Below the pieces are notes generated by a model. The model did not search any database, had not been told where the DNA came from, and saw only the letters and a list, made by a program, of their open reading frames with translations. A stretch of DNA of 23,274 bases from Lachnospiraceae bacterium. Its GTDB lineage: Bacteria > Bacillota > Clostridia > Lachnospirales > Lachnospiraceae. This document shows, piece after piece, positions 1 to 6,897 of the stretch. Location: positions 1 through 23,274 of the forward strand of contig VSOB01000046.1 of the NCBI GenBank assembly GCA_009774625.1. Reading direction: 5' to 3'. The position numbers and the translations under genes were made by a program. Within the stretch, counting starts at the first letter, position 1; each line of letters opens with the position of its first letter.

Positions 1-2
1 CC

Positions 3-1070
3 TACACCACGCCCAGCGGCGGCCGCGTCAGCTGTGGAAAACCGCCAGCGATATCCCGTAAGCGAATATTACATATATCTGATTTGCATTTTGGGATAAA
101 GGAAGGCAAGGAGCGAAGCAGGAAAGAAGTAGCAGGCAGGGACTATTATATTGATGATTTGATCAGAGGATTGGGAAGCATAACGGCAAAACAGCCGTTG
201 GACTATATTTTTATTACAGGGGATATTGCATATTCCGCATCCGAAGAGGCCTATCAGGAAGCGGGCATGTGGCTCACAAAGATTTCAAGGGTATGCAGAG
301 TGCCTGCAGACAGGATTTATCTGTGTCCCGGCAACCGGGATATAGACAAACAGAAAATGAAAGATGCCGTATGTCCGGAAAATCAGCAGGAAGCAAAGGA
401 GCTGCTCAATATAGAGAATTTTGACCAGTTATCAAAGAAATTCCGGATGTATCGTAAGTTTTGCCATGATGCAGGACTGCCCACATACGAATTGGGCGGA
501 AAACAAAATTATCTTACCGGTGTGGCTGTCAATTCCTGTGTCAATGTGGTTTGTCTGAACACAGCATGGTTTGCCGAGGCGGATACCGGTAAAAATAATG
601 TGTGGATCGGTTCCGATCTGGTAAAGCAGATTAAGCGTGAGAAGAAATATGCCAATGGACAGCCTACTATTGCAATTATGCATCATCCTGTTGCAAGCTG
701 GAATGAAGAGGAAAGAAGCAGCGTAAATAACAGTGATAATGTATATCATGAAGTATGCCGGATAGCAGATATGATATTGACCGGGCATACCCATGCAGCA
801 GAGGACGGGTACGGATATTGGAACGATGTATACATATGCGGAAACGGCGCTGTATATAAAGGACAGATGTACCATCATAATTTTCATATGTATGAATGGG
901 ACAGCGGAAAAGCCGGACCGATTGACTGCATCAGGACTGTATATGAGTTCAATGGCAGTACGTGGCACAGAAAGTCAGAAAAGATCAGGATAGAAGCAAA
1001 GAACCGACAGGAAAATAAAAGTGAAAAACCGTTTCGGTACAGCTTCAGTATTTTATGGTGGACAAGGTAA
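3..1070 (+). CDS. Calcineurin-like metallophosphoesterase, 5' end missing
   Basis: This is a binuclear-metal phosphoesterase; its substrate cannot be told from sequence. All five family blocks are in order: D-L-H-F-G at 81-95, G-D at 219-224, G-N-R-D at 330-341, H-H-P at 681-689 and G-H-T-H at 783-794. The third block is usually GNHD; here the His, which acts as general acid in the family, is Arg, so activity may be altered. A TTG at 84 would be a legal start, but it would cut off the metal-binding Asp of block one. The frame is open to the window edge and has no ATG or GTG, so the true start lies outside. The first 55 bases are clearly more GC-rich than the rest of the gene. The gene ends facing the minus-strand PepSY gene, with a terminator between them. 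Confidence 0.85.
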   Translation, partial: YTTPSGGRVSCGKPPAISRKRILHISDLHFGIKEGKERSRKEVAGRDYYIDDLIRGLGSITAKQPLDYIFITGDIAYSASEEAYQEAGMWLTKISRVCRVPADRIYLCPGNRDIDKQKMKDAVCPENQQEAKELLNIENFDQLSKKFRMYRKFCHDAGLPTYELGGKQNYLTGVAVNSCVNVVCLNTAWFAEADTGKNNVWIGSDLVKQIKREKKYANGQPTIAIMHHPVASWNEEERSSVNNSDNVYHEVCRIADMILTGHTHAAEDGYGYWNDVYICGNGAVYKGQMYHHNFHMYEWDSGKAGPIDCIRTVYEFNGSTWHRKSEKIRIEAKNRQENKSEKPFRYSFSILWWTR

Positions 1071-1113
1071 GAGAAGTAAAAGGAAGCAATATGAAAACAT
1101 CAGAATCATGCAA

Positions 1114-1156
1114 AAAAGGAGCAGAGCCGCAGACAAACCACGACCCTGCTCCTTTT
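1114..1156. terminator. Bidirectional terminator between convergent genes
   Basis: An 11-bp perfect stem (AAAAGGAGCAG pairing with CTGCTCCTTTT) surrounds a loop of about 21 bases. The T-run is longer on the minus strand, so it mainly ends the PepSY gene, but it can also serve the metallophosphoesterase. A second perfect 8-bp hairpin (GTCCCGGA/TCCGGGAC, 1160-1183) sits between it and the PepSY stop codon. Confidence 0.75.
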
Positions 1157-1204
1157 ACTGTCCCGGAGAAATGTTTCCGGGACGGATTTTCTCAGCGTAT
1201 GTCC

Positions 1205-2014
1205 TTAATCGTCCTCATCCACATCCCAGTCGATGATGGCGCCGGTAGCAGCATCAATTTCAAATTCGTATTCCATGTTATTGCAGTAAAATTCGCCTTC
1301 GTAAATCAGACGGCCGTCCTCATAGTCCTGTTTTACCTTGCCCCATCTGACATCCGAATCGTTCAGGCCTGCCATTTTCAGAGCAGTCGCTTTGGCACTT
1401 TCGATTCCGGATACGGCTGCGGCGGGTTTGCTCTGAGAAGCATCCGATGCGGGTTTCTGCGTCTGTGTCTGAGGCGTATAATGTTTCAGATCGTATTCCC
1501 ATTTCAGAACGGCTCCGGTAGCGGCGTCGATTTCGTATTCGTATTCTTTCCGGTCAGCGGTAAAAAATTCGATTTCATGGATCGCTCTGCCGTCGTCCAG
1601 ATCTGTTTCTGCCTTTTTGAAAGTAACTGTATCTGCAGTCAGACCCGCATGGGCAGCGGCAAAGGTCTTTGCCTGTTCCAGCGTCACAGTGGCCGGAGCG
1701 GCAGTGCCGTTTACAGGGGCAGCTTTCCACTCATAGCTGACACTGAGCACAGCGCCGCTTTCCGCATAGATGTCGAAATCGTATTCTCTGTAATCATTTG
1801 TCAGAAGATCCACTTCGTAAATCTGCTTTCCGTCATCGTGGTCAAGCTTCGCAGCGATATACAGAACGGAATCTTCCGTGATCCCGGCAGTGGTCAAGGC
1901 AATGGATTTTGCTGACTGTTCTGTGATCGGCGCTGCCGATACGGTCATTGCCAAAGCGGCCGTTAACATGCCTGCTGCCAGAAGTGTACCTGAAATTTTG
2001 TGTTTTCTTTTCAT
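1205..2014 (-). CDS. Secreted protein with three PepSY domains
   Basis: 269 aa. A basic start (MKRKHK) is followed by a hydrophobic stretch and an A-rich cleavage region near residue 28 (VSA-AP), a typical Sec signal peptide. Three PepSY repeats follow at roughly residues 32-97, 108-175 and 200-269. Each has an alpha-helical 'A..iAl..AGl' half and a beta half with DDG/EDG, 'YEvd/YEgeF' and 'EFEIDAATGAi' motifs. PepSY domains occur in propeptides and in secreted or membrane proteins, where peptidase inhibition or ligand binding has been proposed; no enzymatic domain is attached here. The mature protein is very acidic and ends in DVDEDD. AGGAGG at 2021-2026 fixes the ATG at 2014. It is a single-gene unit with its own terminator. 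Family assignment is secure; function is unknown. Confidence 0.85.
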   Translation of the reverse strand: MKRKHKISGTLLAAGMLTAALAMTVSAAPITEQSAKSIALTTAGITEDSVLYIAAKLDHDDGKQIYEVDLLTNDYREYDFDIYAESGAVLSVSYEWKAAPVNGTAAPATVTLEQAKTFAAAHAGLTADTVTFKKAETDLDDGRAIHEIEFFTADRKEYEYEIDAATGAVLKWEYDLKHYTPQTQTQKPASDASQSKPAAAVSGIESAKATALKMAGLNDSDVRWGKVKQDYEDGRLIYEGEFYCNNMEYEFEIDAATGAIIDWDVDEDD

Positions 2015-2079
2015 AATTGCCCTCCTATATACATTTACTTCCTTATTGAGACGAATGCGATAAATCGCTTTCTTTTTTT

Positions 2080-2109
2080 ATTTTATCATATAAAAAATCA
2101 GAATAGCAA
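2080..2109 (-). promoter_or_regulatory. Possible SigA promoter of the PepSY gene
   Basis: On the minus strand TTGCTA is followed after 18 bases by TAAAAT, about 65 bases before the start codon, in an AT-rich stretch. The match is moderate and no transcript is known. Confidence 0.35.
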
Positions 2110-2174
2110 GTGAAATTATGGCAGGTAAAAGAGAAAATATAGCAGGCAAGCACAGAAGAGGGAAGCGGGAAGGA

Positions 2175-2203
2175 TTGCAATTTTGTGACGGCTTGCTTAT
2201 AAT
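2175..2203 (+). promoter_or_regulatory. SigA-type promoter for the lipase-ridA-EamA cluster
   Basis: TTGCAA, 17 bases, then a perfect TATAAT. Transcription would begin near 2210, only ten bases before the ATG at 2220. That argues for a downstream start codon in the following gene. Confidence 0.7.
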
Positions 2204-2279
2204 ACGAACAGAGTGACAAATGCAGATCAGTATAAATCAGTATATAGTACATAGGATGAAACGGATAATGGGATATAAA

Positions 2280-3611
2280 ATGGAATATATAATGGAAGCC
2301 TGCCTGATTTTTCTGGTAGCAAATTCATATTCTCTTGCCAGGCAGTATATGATACCGAAAGCGGTATGGCCTGTGGTGTTTCTGCTCTTCTTCTGGATAC
2401 AGATCAGGCCTTCAGGACAAAAAAAGATACAGAAACAAAGACTGCGGATATGCAGGAATGGCTGTCTATTGCTGCGTGCTTTTCTGCTGTCCACGGCGTT
2501 TTCCATTGTGTATTCCCTGGCGGGATTTGCAGGAGCGCTGCGGGCCGGTTCTTTGTTGGAGGAGCCAAAGCTGTGGCTGCTTCATACAGTGATCGCAGTG
2601 TTGGTCGAGGCGGTTCCGTTCTGGAACGGGATCGTGCGCATTTATCTTACTTCCGGGCAGCTAGGGATTAAATGGCGCATCATCGGCGGCCTGTGCGGGA
2701 TGATCCCGGTGGTGAATCTTCTGGTATTGTCCATACTGATCCGGACGGCGGAGGCGGAGACAGACTTTGAAAACGAAAAGATACTGCTAAACAGGGAGCG
2801 GGCCGGGGAACGGATCTGTGCCACCCGGTATCCCGTTTTGATGGTTCACGGCGTATTTTTCCGGGATTTCCGGTATTTTAATTATTGGGGCAGGATACCG
2901 AAGGAGCTGATACAAAACGGTGCGGTGATCTACTATGGGCAGCAGCCGTCGGCCGCTTCCGTGGCAGAGTGCGGGGAAGCGCTGGCAGAGCGGATCCGGT
3001 GGGTTTTGCAGGAAACAGGGGCGGAAAAGGTCAATATCATAGCGCATTCCAAAGGTGGTCTGGACAGCCGGTATGCCATTGCAAAATGCGGGGCGGGGCA
3101 ACAGGTGGCATCGCTGACCACCATCAATACGCCCCACAGAGGATGTGAATTTGCAGATTATCTCTTATCCAAAATTCCGGCAGCGCAGCAGGATATGGTG
3201 GCGGCTGCCTACAATGCAGCGCTCAGGAAGATCGGTGAGAAGGATGTGGATTTTTTTGCAGCAGTCAGGGACCTGACTGCCAGTGCCTGCAAAGCCAGAA
3301 ATGAAGAGGTCAGGGATGTGCCCGGCGTGTACTATCAGAGTGTTGGCTCAAAACTCTCCGGTGCGGTAAGCGGCAGATTCCCGCTGAATTTTTCCTGGCA
3401 TCTGGTAAAGTATTTTGACGGGAACAATGACGGTCTGGTGGGTGAGGAGTCATTTCCCTGGGGTGAGAGCTACCGGATGCTGTGTTCTGAAGGCAGGCGG
3501 GGCATTTCACATGGGGATATGATAGATCTGAACAGAGAAAATTTTAACGGATTTGATGTGCGGGAGTTTTATGTGCAGCTTGTACATGAGCTGAAGGAAA
3601 AAGGATTTTGA
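2280..3611 (+). CDS. Membrane-anchored alpha/beta hydrolase (lipase-like)
   Basis: 443 aa from this start. The first ~170 residues hold about four hydrophobic segments. A hydrolase domain follows, beginning at 'YPVLMVHGVFF', where HG forms the oxyanion-hole region. The nucleophile elbow is A-H-S-K-G-G with Ser near residue 257, and 'INTPHRG' is typical of triacylglycerol lipase/esterase relatives. A late 'NDGLVGEESF' carries the likely acid region and 'ISHGDMIDL' the likely catalytic His. It probably cleaves an ester at the membrane; the substrate is unknown. In-frame ATGs lie at 2220, 2256, 2268, 2280 and 2292. I favour 2280 because GGGA sits 6 bases before it and the promoter starts transcription near 2210, but the start is uncertain. 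First gene of a forward cluster. Confidence 0.8.
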   Translation: MEYIMEACLIFLVANSYSLARQYMIPKAVWPVVFLLFFWIQIRPSGQKKIQKQRLRICRNGCLLLRAFLLSTAFSIVYSLAGFAGALRAGSLLEEPKLWLLHTVIAVLVEAVPFWNGIVRIYLTSGQLGIKWRIIGGLCGMIPVVNLLVLSILIRTAEAETDFENEKILLNRERAGERICATRYPVLMVHGVFFRDFRYFNYWGRIPKELIQNGAVIYYGQQPSAASVAECGEALAERIRWVLQETGAEKVNIIAHSKGGLDSRYAIAKCGAGQQVASLTTINTPHRGCEFADYLLSKIPAAQQDMVAAAYNAALRKIGEKDVDFFAAVRDLTASACKARNEEVRDVPGVYYQSVGSKLSGAVSGRFPLNFSWHLVKYFDGNNDGLVGEESFPWGESYRMLCSEGRRGISHGDMIDLNRENFNGFDVREFYVQLVHELKEKGF

Positions 3612-3670
3612 AAAAATATTTGCCCCGGCTGAAGAAACGCGCTATACTGTTTTGGAAAAGAGGGGATACT

Positions 3671-3931
3671 ATGCGGAAAATGGAATTTAAGATGGAACGG
3701 CAGGGGCTGCTGCAGGAAGGAAACAGAGTTACCGTTACCGAGGGTGTACTGCCCAGCAACTATTATTATACCATAGATCCTTCTCTTGCCATGTCGGGGA
3801 ATTTTCCGTTTCGGGAACGGCTGAGGGCGAAGGAAGGGATCGTGACAGCCATCGAAGAAAAGGAAAGAGGTTTTTACGTCATCGTGGAATTTGATGAAGA
3901 GGAGGAAAAAGATGAAAAAAATCAATACTGA
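3671..3931 (+). CDS. Small protein of unknown function overlapping ridA
   Basis: 86 aa. I do not recognise a family. ATG 3671 is chosen because GAGGGG lies 5 bases upstream; the frame extends back to 3608, but that part reads as spacer. The protein has a basic N-terminus (MRKMEFKMERQG), a middle with 'NRVTVTEGVLPSNYYYTIDPS', a beta-rich 'GIVTAIEEKERGFYVIVEFDE' end and an acidic tail. No signal peptide or membrane segment is seen. The pattern suggests a small beta-barrel-like cytoplasmic protein, which is inference. Its last 20 bases overlap the start of ridA, and the ridA Shine-Dalgarno site lies inside its acidic tail (Glu-Glu codons), so the two are probably translationally coupled. Confidence 0.65.
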   Translation: MRKMEFKMERQGLLQEGNRVTVTEGVLPSNYYYTIDPSLAMSGNFPFRERLRAKEGIVTAIEEKERGFYVIVEFDEEEEKDEKNQY

Positions 3932-4286
3932 AAAAGCACCGGCTGCGATCGGGCCGTATTCACAGGGAATCGTGGCAGGCGGGTTTTTATTTGCGTCGGG
4001 GCAGATTCCCATCGACCCTGTCAGCGGAAAAATTGTAGGAACTGATATAGAACAGCAGGCGCAGCAGGCGATCCAAAATGCAGGCGCGATTCTTGAAGAG
4101 GCAGGGGCAGATTATACCAGTGTGGTCAAGACGACCTGCTTTCTGGCGGATATGAAAGATTTTGCCGCTTTTAACAGTGTTTACGAAACATATTTTACGG
4201 AGAAACCGGCCAGGAGCTGTGTGGCAGTGAAGCAGCTTCCCAAAGATGTTCTCTGTGAAGTGGAGGTTCTGGCCTGGCTGGGATAG
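3912..4286 (+). CDS. ridA: RidA family enamine/imine deaminase
   Basis: 124 aa, the normal length for RidA (YjgF/YER057c/UK114). The family hydrolyses reactive 2-aminoacrylate and related enamines released by PLP enzymes such as threonine dehydratase, protecting other PLP enzymes. Visible signatures are 'APAAIGPYSQGI' near the N-terminus, 'FASGQIP', 'Q..QAI.N..AIL..AG', and the C-terminal 'ARSCVAV..LP.....EVEV', which contains the conserved substrate-binding Arg. ATG 3912 is fixed by AGGAGG at 3900-3905; an upstream in-frame TTG at 3891 lacks a suitable site. It overlaps the preceding small gene by 20 bases and is followed after 20 bases by a transporter gene. Cytoplasmic and trimeric in the family. 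Confidence 0.95.
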   Translation: MKKINTEKAPAAIGPYSQGIVAGGFLFASGQIPIDPVSGKIVGTDIEQQAQQAIQNAGAILEEAGADYTSVVKTTCFLADMKDFAAFNSVYETYFTEKPARSCVAVKQLPKDVLCEVEVLAWLG

Positions 4287-4306
4287 ACGCCGGCAAAAAA
4301 AGGGTT

Positions 4307-5254
4307 ATGAATACCAATACGATGAAAAATTCTGTGCTGCTGTTTTTAACTGCTGCCATCTGGGGTGTGGCATTTGTGGCACAGAGTGTGGGAATGGAGT
4401 ATATGGGTCCCTTTACGTTCAATGGGATCCGGTTTCTGCTGGGAGGAACGGTGCTTCTGCCGGTGCTGGCGGGGAAGCGGAAATGGGGGAAAGCCGATCC
4501 GGGGCAGCAGCCGAAAACGAAAGAGGAACTAAAGAAGGCCCGGCGTGTTACACTGCTGGGCGGCATCTGCTGCGGTATTGCACTGTGCAGTGCCAGCCTG
4601 CTGCAGCAAATGGGGATTCAGCATACCACAGTGGCGAAGGCGGGCTTTATTACGGCGTTGTATATCATTATCGTTCCGGTACTGGGGCTGTTTTTTCATA
4701 AAAAAGTAAGACGGATCGTATGGGCGGGCGTTTTTCTGGCAGTGGCGGGAATGTACCTGCTGTGCATCAAAGAGTCTTTTTCTGTGGATAAGGGAGATTT
4801 TTTCGTATTTCTCTGTGCCATTGTGTTTTCCGTCCATATTCTGGTCATTGATTACTTTTCACCCAAAGCCGATGGGGTGGTGCTGTCCTGTATTCAGTTT
4901 TATATCAGTGGTATTTTGTGCGGGATCGGTGCTTTTCTCCTGGAGACACCCACCTGGCAGGCGATTCTGAGCGGATGGATGCCGATTTTGTATGCAGGGA
5001 TCTTATCCTGCGGTGTGGCGTATACGCTGCAGATCATCGGGCAGAAGGGTATGGACCCTACAGTGGCTTCCCTGATTCTGAGCCTGGAGTCTGTGATCTC
5101 TCTGATTGCGGGCTGGGTTTTGCTGGGGCAGACATTGGAGCCCAGGGAAATCTGCGGCTGTGTGCTGGTATTTGCCGCCATCATTCTGGTACAGCTGCCG
5201 GAACCGAAACCGGGGCAAAGACCAGGGTCAAAACCGGTATGGATAAAAAAATAA
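4307..5254 (+). CDS. EamA/DMT superfamily transporter
   Basis: 315 aa with about ten hydrophobic segments arranged as two EamA repeats, a drug/metabolite transporter architecture usually linked to metabolite export. Typical features are the first helix 'FLTAAIWGVAFVAQSVGMEYMGPFTFNGIRFLLGG', given here only as a family pattern (xxWGxxFxxxxxxxxxxPxxxxxxRFxxGG), and the second-repeat signature 'VAYTLQIIGQKGMDPTVASL' with 'SLESVISLIAGWVLLGQTL'. The substrate cannot be predicted. A hydrophilic loop after the second helix (KRKWGKADPGQQPKTKEELK) is slightly long. The ribosome site before ATG 4307 is weak (AAAAAGGG), and ATG 4322 is an alternative start. It is the last gene of the cluster and is followed by a very strong terminator. 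Confidence 0.88.
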   Translation: MNTNTMKNSVLLFLTAAIWGVAFVAQSVGMEYMGPFTFNGIRFLLGGTVLLPVLAGKRKWGKADPGQQPKTKEELKKARRVTLLGGICCGIALCSASLLQQMGIQHTTVAKAGFITALYIIIVPVLGLFFHKKVRRIVWAGVFLAVAGMYLLCIKESFSVDKGDFFVFLCAIVFSVHILVIDYFSPKADGVVLSCIQFYISGILCGIGAFLLETPTWQAILSGWMPILYAGILSCGVAYTLQIIGQKGMDPTVASLILSLESVISLIAGWVLLGQTLEPREICGCVLVFAAIILVQLPEPKPGQRPGSKPVWIKK

Positions 5255-5283
5255 ATATAAAATCGAAATCAGTATCATAATAA

Positions 5284-5330
5284 GACTGATAAAAAAGAAT
5301 CCTGCGGCCCAGGATTCTTTTTTATCAGTC
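5284..5330. terminator. Perfect 21-bp terminator stem
   Basis: Arms 5284-5304 and 5310-5330 are exact inverted copies with a 5-base loop (CGGCC). The stem contains A6/T6 tracts, so it can act in both directions. It separates the ridA-EamA cluster from the sporulation block. Confidence 0.9.
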
Positions 5331-5363
5331 TGGATTTAGCGGCAGGGCGCTTTTTGCCGTATT

Positions 5364-5393
5364 ACATATTTTTGAGCCGGAAACGGGATACTA
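5364..5393 (+). promoter_or_regulatory. SigG/SigF-like promoter of spoVAE
   Basis: ACATA, 18 bases, GATACTA. Each half differs at one position from the B. subtilis forespore SigG consensus (GHATR, 18, CATNHTA). Its place 50 bases before a forespore gene supports the reading; use of the same consensus in this clostridium is an inference. Confidence 0.5.
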
Positions 5394-5442
5394 TGAATCA
5401 AAACAAAGCTGCGTGCAGCAGTGAGGTATAAAGGAGACGAGT

Positions 5443-5799
5443 ATGGAATATATCAATGCATTCTGGGTGGGCGGGCTGATCTGTGCCCTTGTTCAGATTC
5501 TGATGGAAAAGACAAAGATGATGCCGGGCAGGATTATGGTGCTGCTGGTATGCCTGGGCGCTGTAATCAGTGTATTCGGCTGGTATGAGCCTTTTCAGGA
5601 ATTTGCAGGGGCTGGCGCCAGTGTACCGCTTTTGGGTTTCGGCAATACGTTGATGAAAGGCGTCAAAGAGGCGGCAGATAAAGAAGGTCTGCTGGGACTC
5701 TTTATGGGAGGGTTTAAGGCAGGCGCAGTGGGCTGCAGTGCGGCTTTGATTTTTGCTTATCTGGCCAGTCTGATTTTTAACCCCAAAATGAAAAAATAA
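5443..5799 (+). CDS. spoVAE: Stage V sporulation protein AE (SpoVAE)
   Basis: 118 aa, the normal family length. SpoVAE (SpoVAEb) is a small inner-membrane protein of the forespore. With SpoVAC and SpoVAD it moves Ca-dipicolinic acid into the developing spore and releases it at germination. Recognised by 'FWVGGLICALVQILME' at the start, 'EFAGAGASVPLLGFGNTL..G..EAA' in the middle and 'SAALIFAYLASLIFNPK' at the end, with three or four hydrophobic segments. 'AAAGGAGACGAGT' precedes ATG 5443. Unlike the usual C-D-E order, the gene upstream is not spoVAC (EamA transporter and terminator intervene) and spoVAD lies further downstream. A SigG-like promoter precedes it. Confidence 0.93.
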   Translation: MEYINAFWVGGLICALVQILMEKTKMMPGRIMVLLVCLGAVISVFGWYEPFQEFAGAGASVPLLGFGNTLMKGVKEAADKEGLLGLFMGGFKAGAVGCSAALIFAYLASLIFNPKMKK

Positions 5800-5808
5800 G
5801 GGGATGAT

Positions 5809-5836
5809 TTGCAAAATTTTTCCAACGTGGTATACT
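5809..5836 (+). promoter_or_regulatory. SigA-type promoter of the DUF2156 gene
   Basis: TTGCAA, 16 bases, TATACT, starting 10 bases after the spoVAE stop. It would give the DUF2156 gene vegetative expression independent of the sporulation genes. A short GC hairpin (GGCGG/CCGCC) lies in the leader near 5850-5865. Confidence 0.55.
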
Positions 5837-5928
5837 GGGAGCGTTGCCGGGCGGCAGAGCCGCCTGTGCTGCCATGTATCAGGCAGAGGGTAAATAAAAA
5901 CTATGATAACAAAAGAAAAGAGGAACTT

Positions 5929-6819
5929 ATGGAAATCAACTGGAAAAAAATAGAGCTTGCTGACCGGGAGATCATCCAGTCGTATTATCAGAATGAAAAG
6001 CTGCGGAACTGTGAAGCTGCTTTTGCCAATAATTATCTGTGGGCGCCCCATTATGATATGGTGTATACTGTTTTGAACGGGATGCTGGTATTTCTGGTAC
6101 AGAAAGAGACTTATTCGGTCAGTTTCCCGCTTGGACAGGGAGATCTGCAGGGGACGATAGATGGGCTGATGGCATATTTTGAGGAACAGGGCCGGGCGTT
6201 CCAGATGCATCTGGTATCGCAGGAGCAGTATGAACGGCTGGAAGCGCTGTATCCGGGCCGGTTTGCCATCCGATATGACAGGGATGTGGCGGATTATGTA
6301 TATGAATCGGAAAAACTGATTACCCTGTCGGGCAAAAAGCTGCATGGAAAAAGAAATCATATCAATAAATTCAAGGAAATGAATCCGGACTGGCGTTATG
6401 AGAGCATCACGGACGAAAATACGGCGGAATGTCTGAAAATGGCTCAGGAATGGCGTATTTTAAATGGCTGTGATGAAGATGAGGAAAAGAGCGCGGAGTT
6501 TTGTGTGACCCTGAACGCCCTGCAGATGAGGGAAGAACTGGGCCTGACAGGCGGTTTGATCCGGGCAGGCGGGAGAGTGGTGGCATTTACGCTGGGAGAG
6601 CCGGGCGGCGGTGATGTTTTTATCGTTCATATCGAAAAGGCATATGCGGATGTGCAGGGCGCTTATCCGATGATCAACCAGCAGTTTGTGGCTCATGAAG
6701 GCTCCGGCTATCCTTATATCAACCGGGAGGAGGATACGGGGGCGGAGGGGCTTCGTAAGGCCAAGCTGTCTTATCAGCCGGTCATGATGGTGGAAAAAGG
6801 TATCGTAACACTGAAATAG
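5929..6819 (+). CDS. DUF2156 / phosphatidylglycerol lysyltransferase C-terminal-like protein
   Basis: 296 aa. It resembles the DUF2156 family, which is the C-terminal catalytic fold (paired GNAT-like) of aminoacyl-phosphatidylglycerol synthases such as MprF; here it stands alone without the MprF membrane part. Recognisable stretches are 'CEAAFANNYLWAPHYDMVY', 'FPLGQGDLQGTIDGLM', 'YVYESEKLITLSGKKLHGKRNHINKF' (pattern: L..L.GkklhkKRN.in.F) and 'FIVHIEKAYADVQGAYPMINQQF', followed by 'YINREEDTGAEGLRKAKLSYQP'. The KR-N segment and the late 'NREED.G..GLR..K.s' are typical. Whether it modifies a lipid or another acceptor is not known. ATG 5929 follows GAGG by five bases; the frame opens earlier (5809), but that part contains the promoter. 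Soluble, with no membrane segments. Confidence 0.82.
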   Translation: MEINWKKIELADREIIQSYYQNEKLRNCEAAFANNYLWAPHYDMVYTVLNGMLVFLVQKETYSVSFPLGQGDLQGTIDGLMAYFEEQGRAFQMHLVSQEQYERLEALYPGRFAIRYDRDVADYVYESEKLITLSGKKLHGKRNHINKFKEMNPDWRYESITDENTAECLKMAQEWRILNGCDEDEEKSAEFCVTLNALQMREELGLTGGLIRAGGRVVAFTLGEPGGGDVFIVHIEKAYADVQGAYPMINQQFVAHEGSGYPYINREEDTGAEGLRKAKLSYQPVMMVEKGIVTLK

Positions 6820-6834
6820 CAATGGTGTTATCCT

Positions 6835-6864
6835 GCATAATCTTTTGCAAAGCCGGAAATCCTA
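6835..6864 (+). promoter_or_regulatory. SigG-like promoter of spoVAD
   Basis: GCATA, 18 bases, AATCCTA, against the SigG consensus GHATR-18-CATNHTA. The -35 is a full match and the -10 differs only at its first base. It has the same 18-base spacing as the element before spoVAE. It lies about 35 bases upstream of the spoVAD start. Confidence 0.55.
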
Positions 6865-6897
6865 TTCTGTAAAAAAGGGACAGAAAGGGATGAGAGG

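Noticed and set aside
1055..1915. 286-aa plus-strand frame opposite the PepSY gene
   Set aside because: It is antisense to a gene with a signal peptide, three repeated domains and a strong ribosome site; no family features are seen.
3608..3670. Longer N-terminus for the small gene before ridA
   Set aside because: No ribosome site before 3608; GAGGGG sits correctly before the ATG at 3671.
5398..6360. 320-aa minus-strand frame opposite spoVAE and the DUF2156 gene
   Set aside because: It is antisense to two well-supported genes and their promoter and has no recognisable domain.
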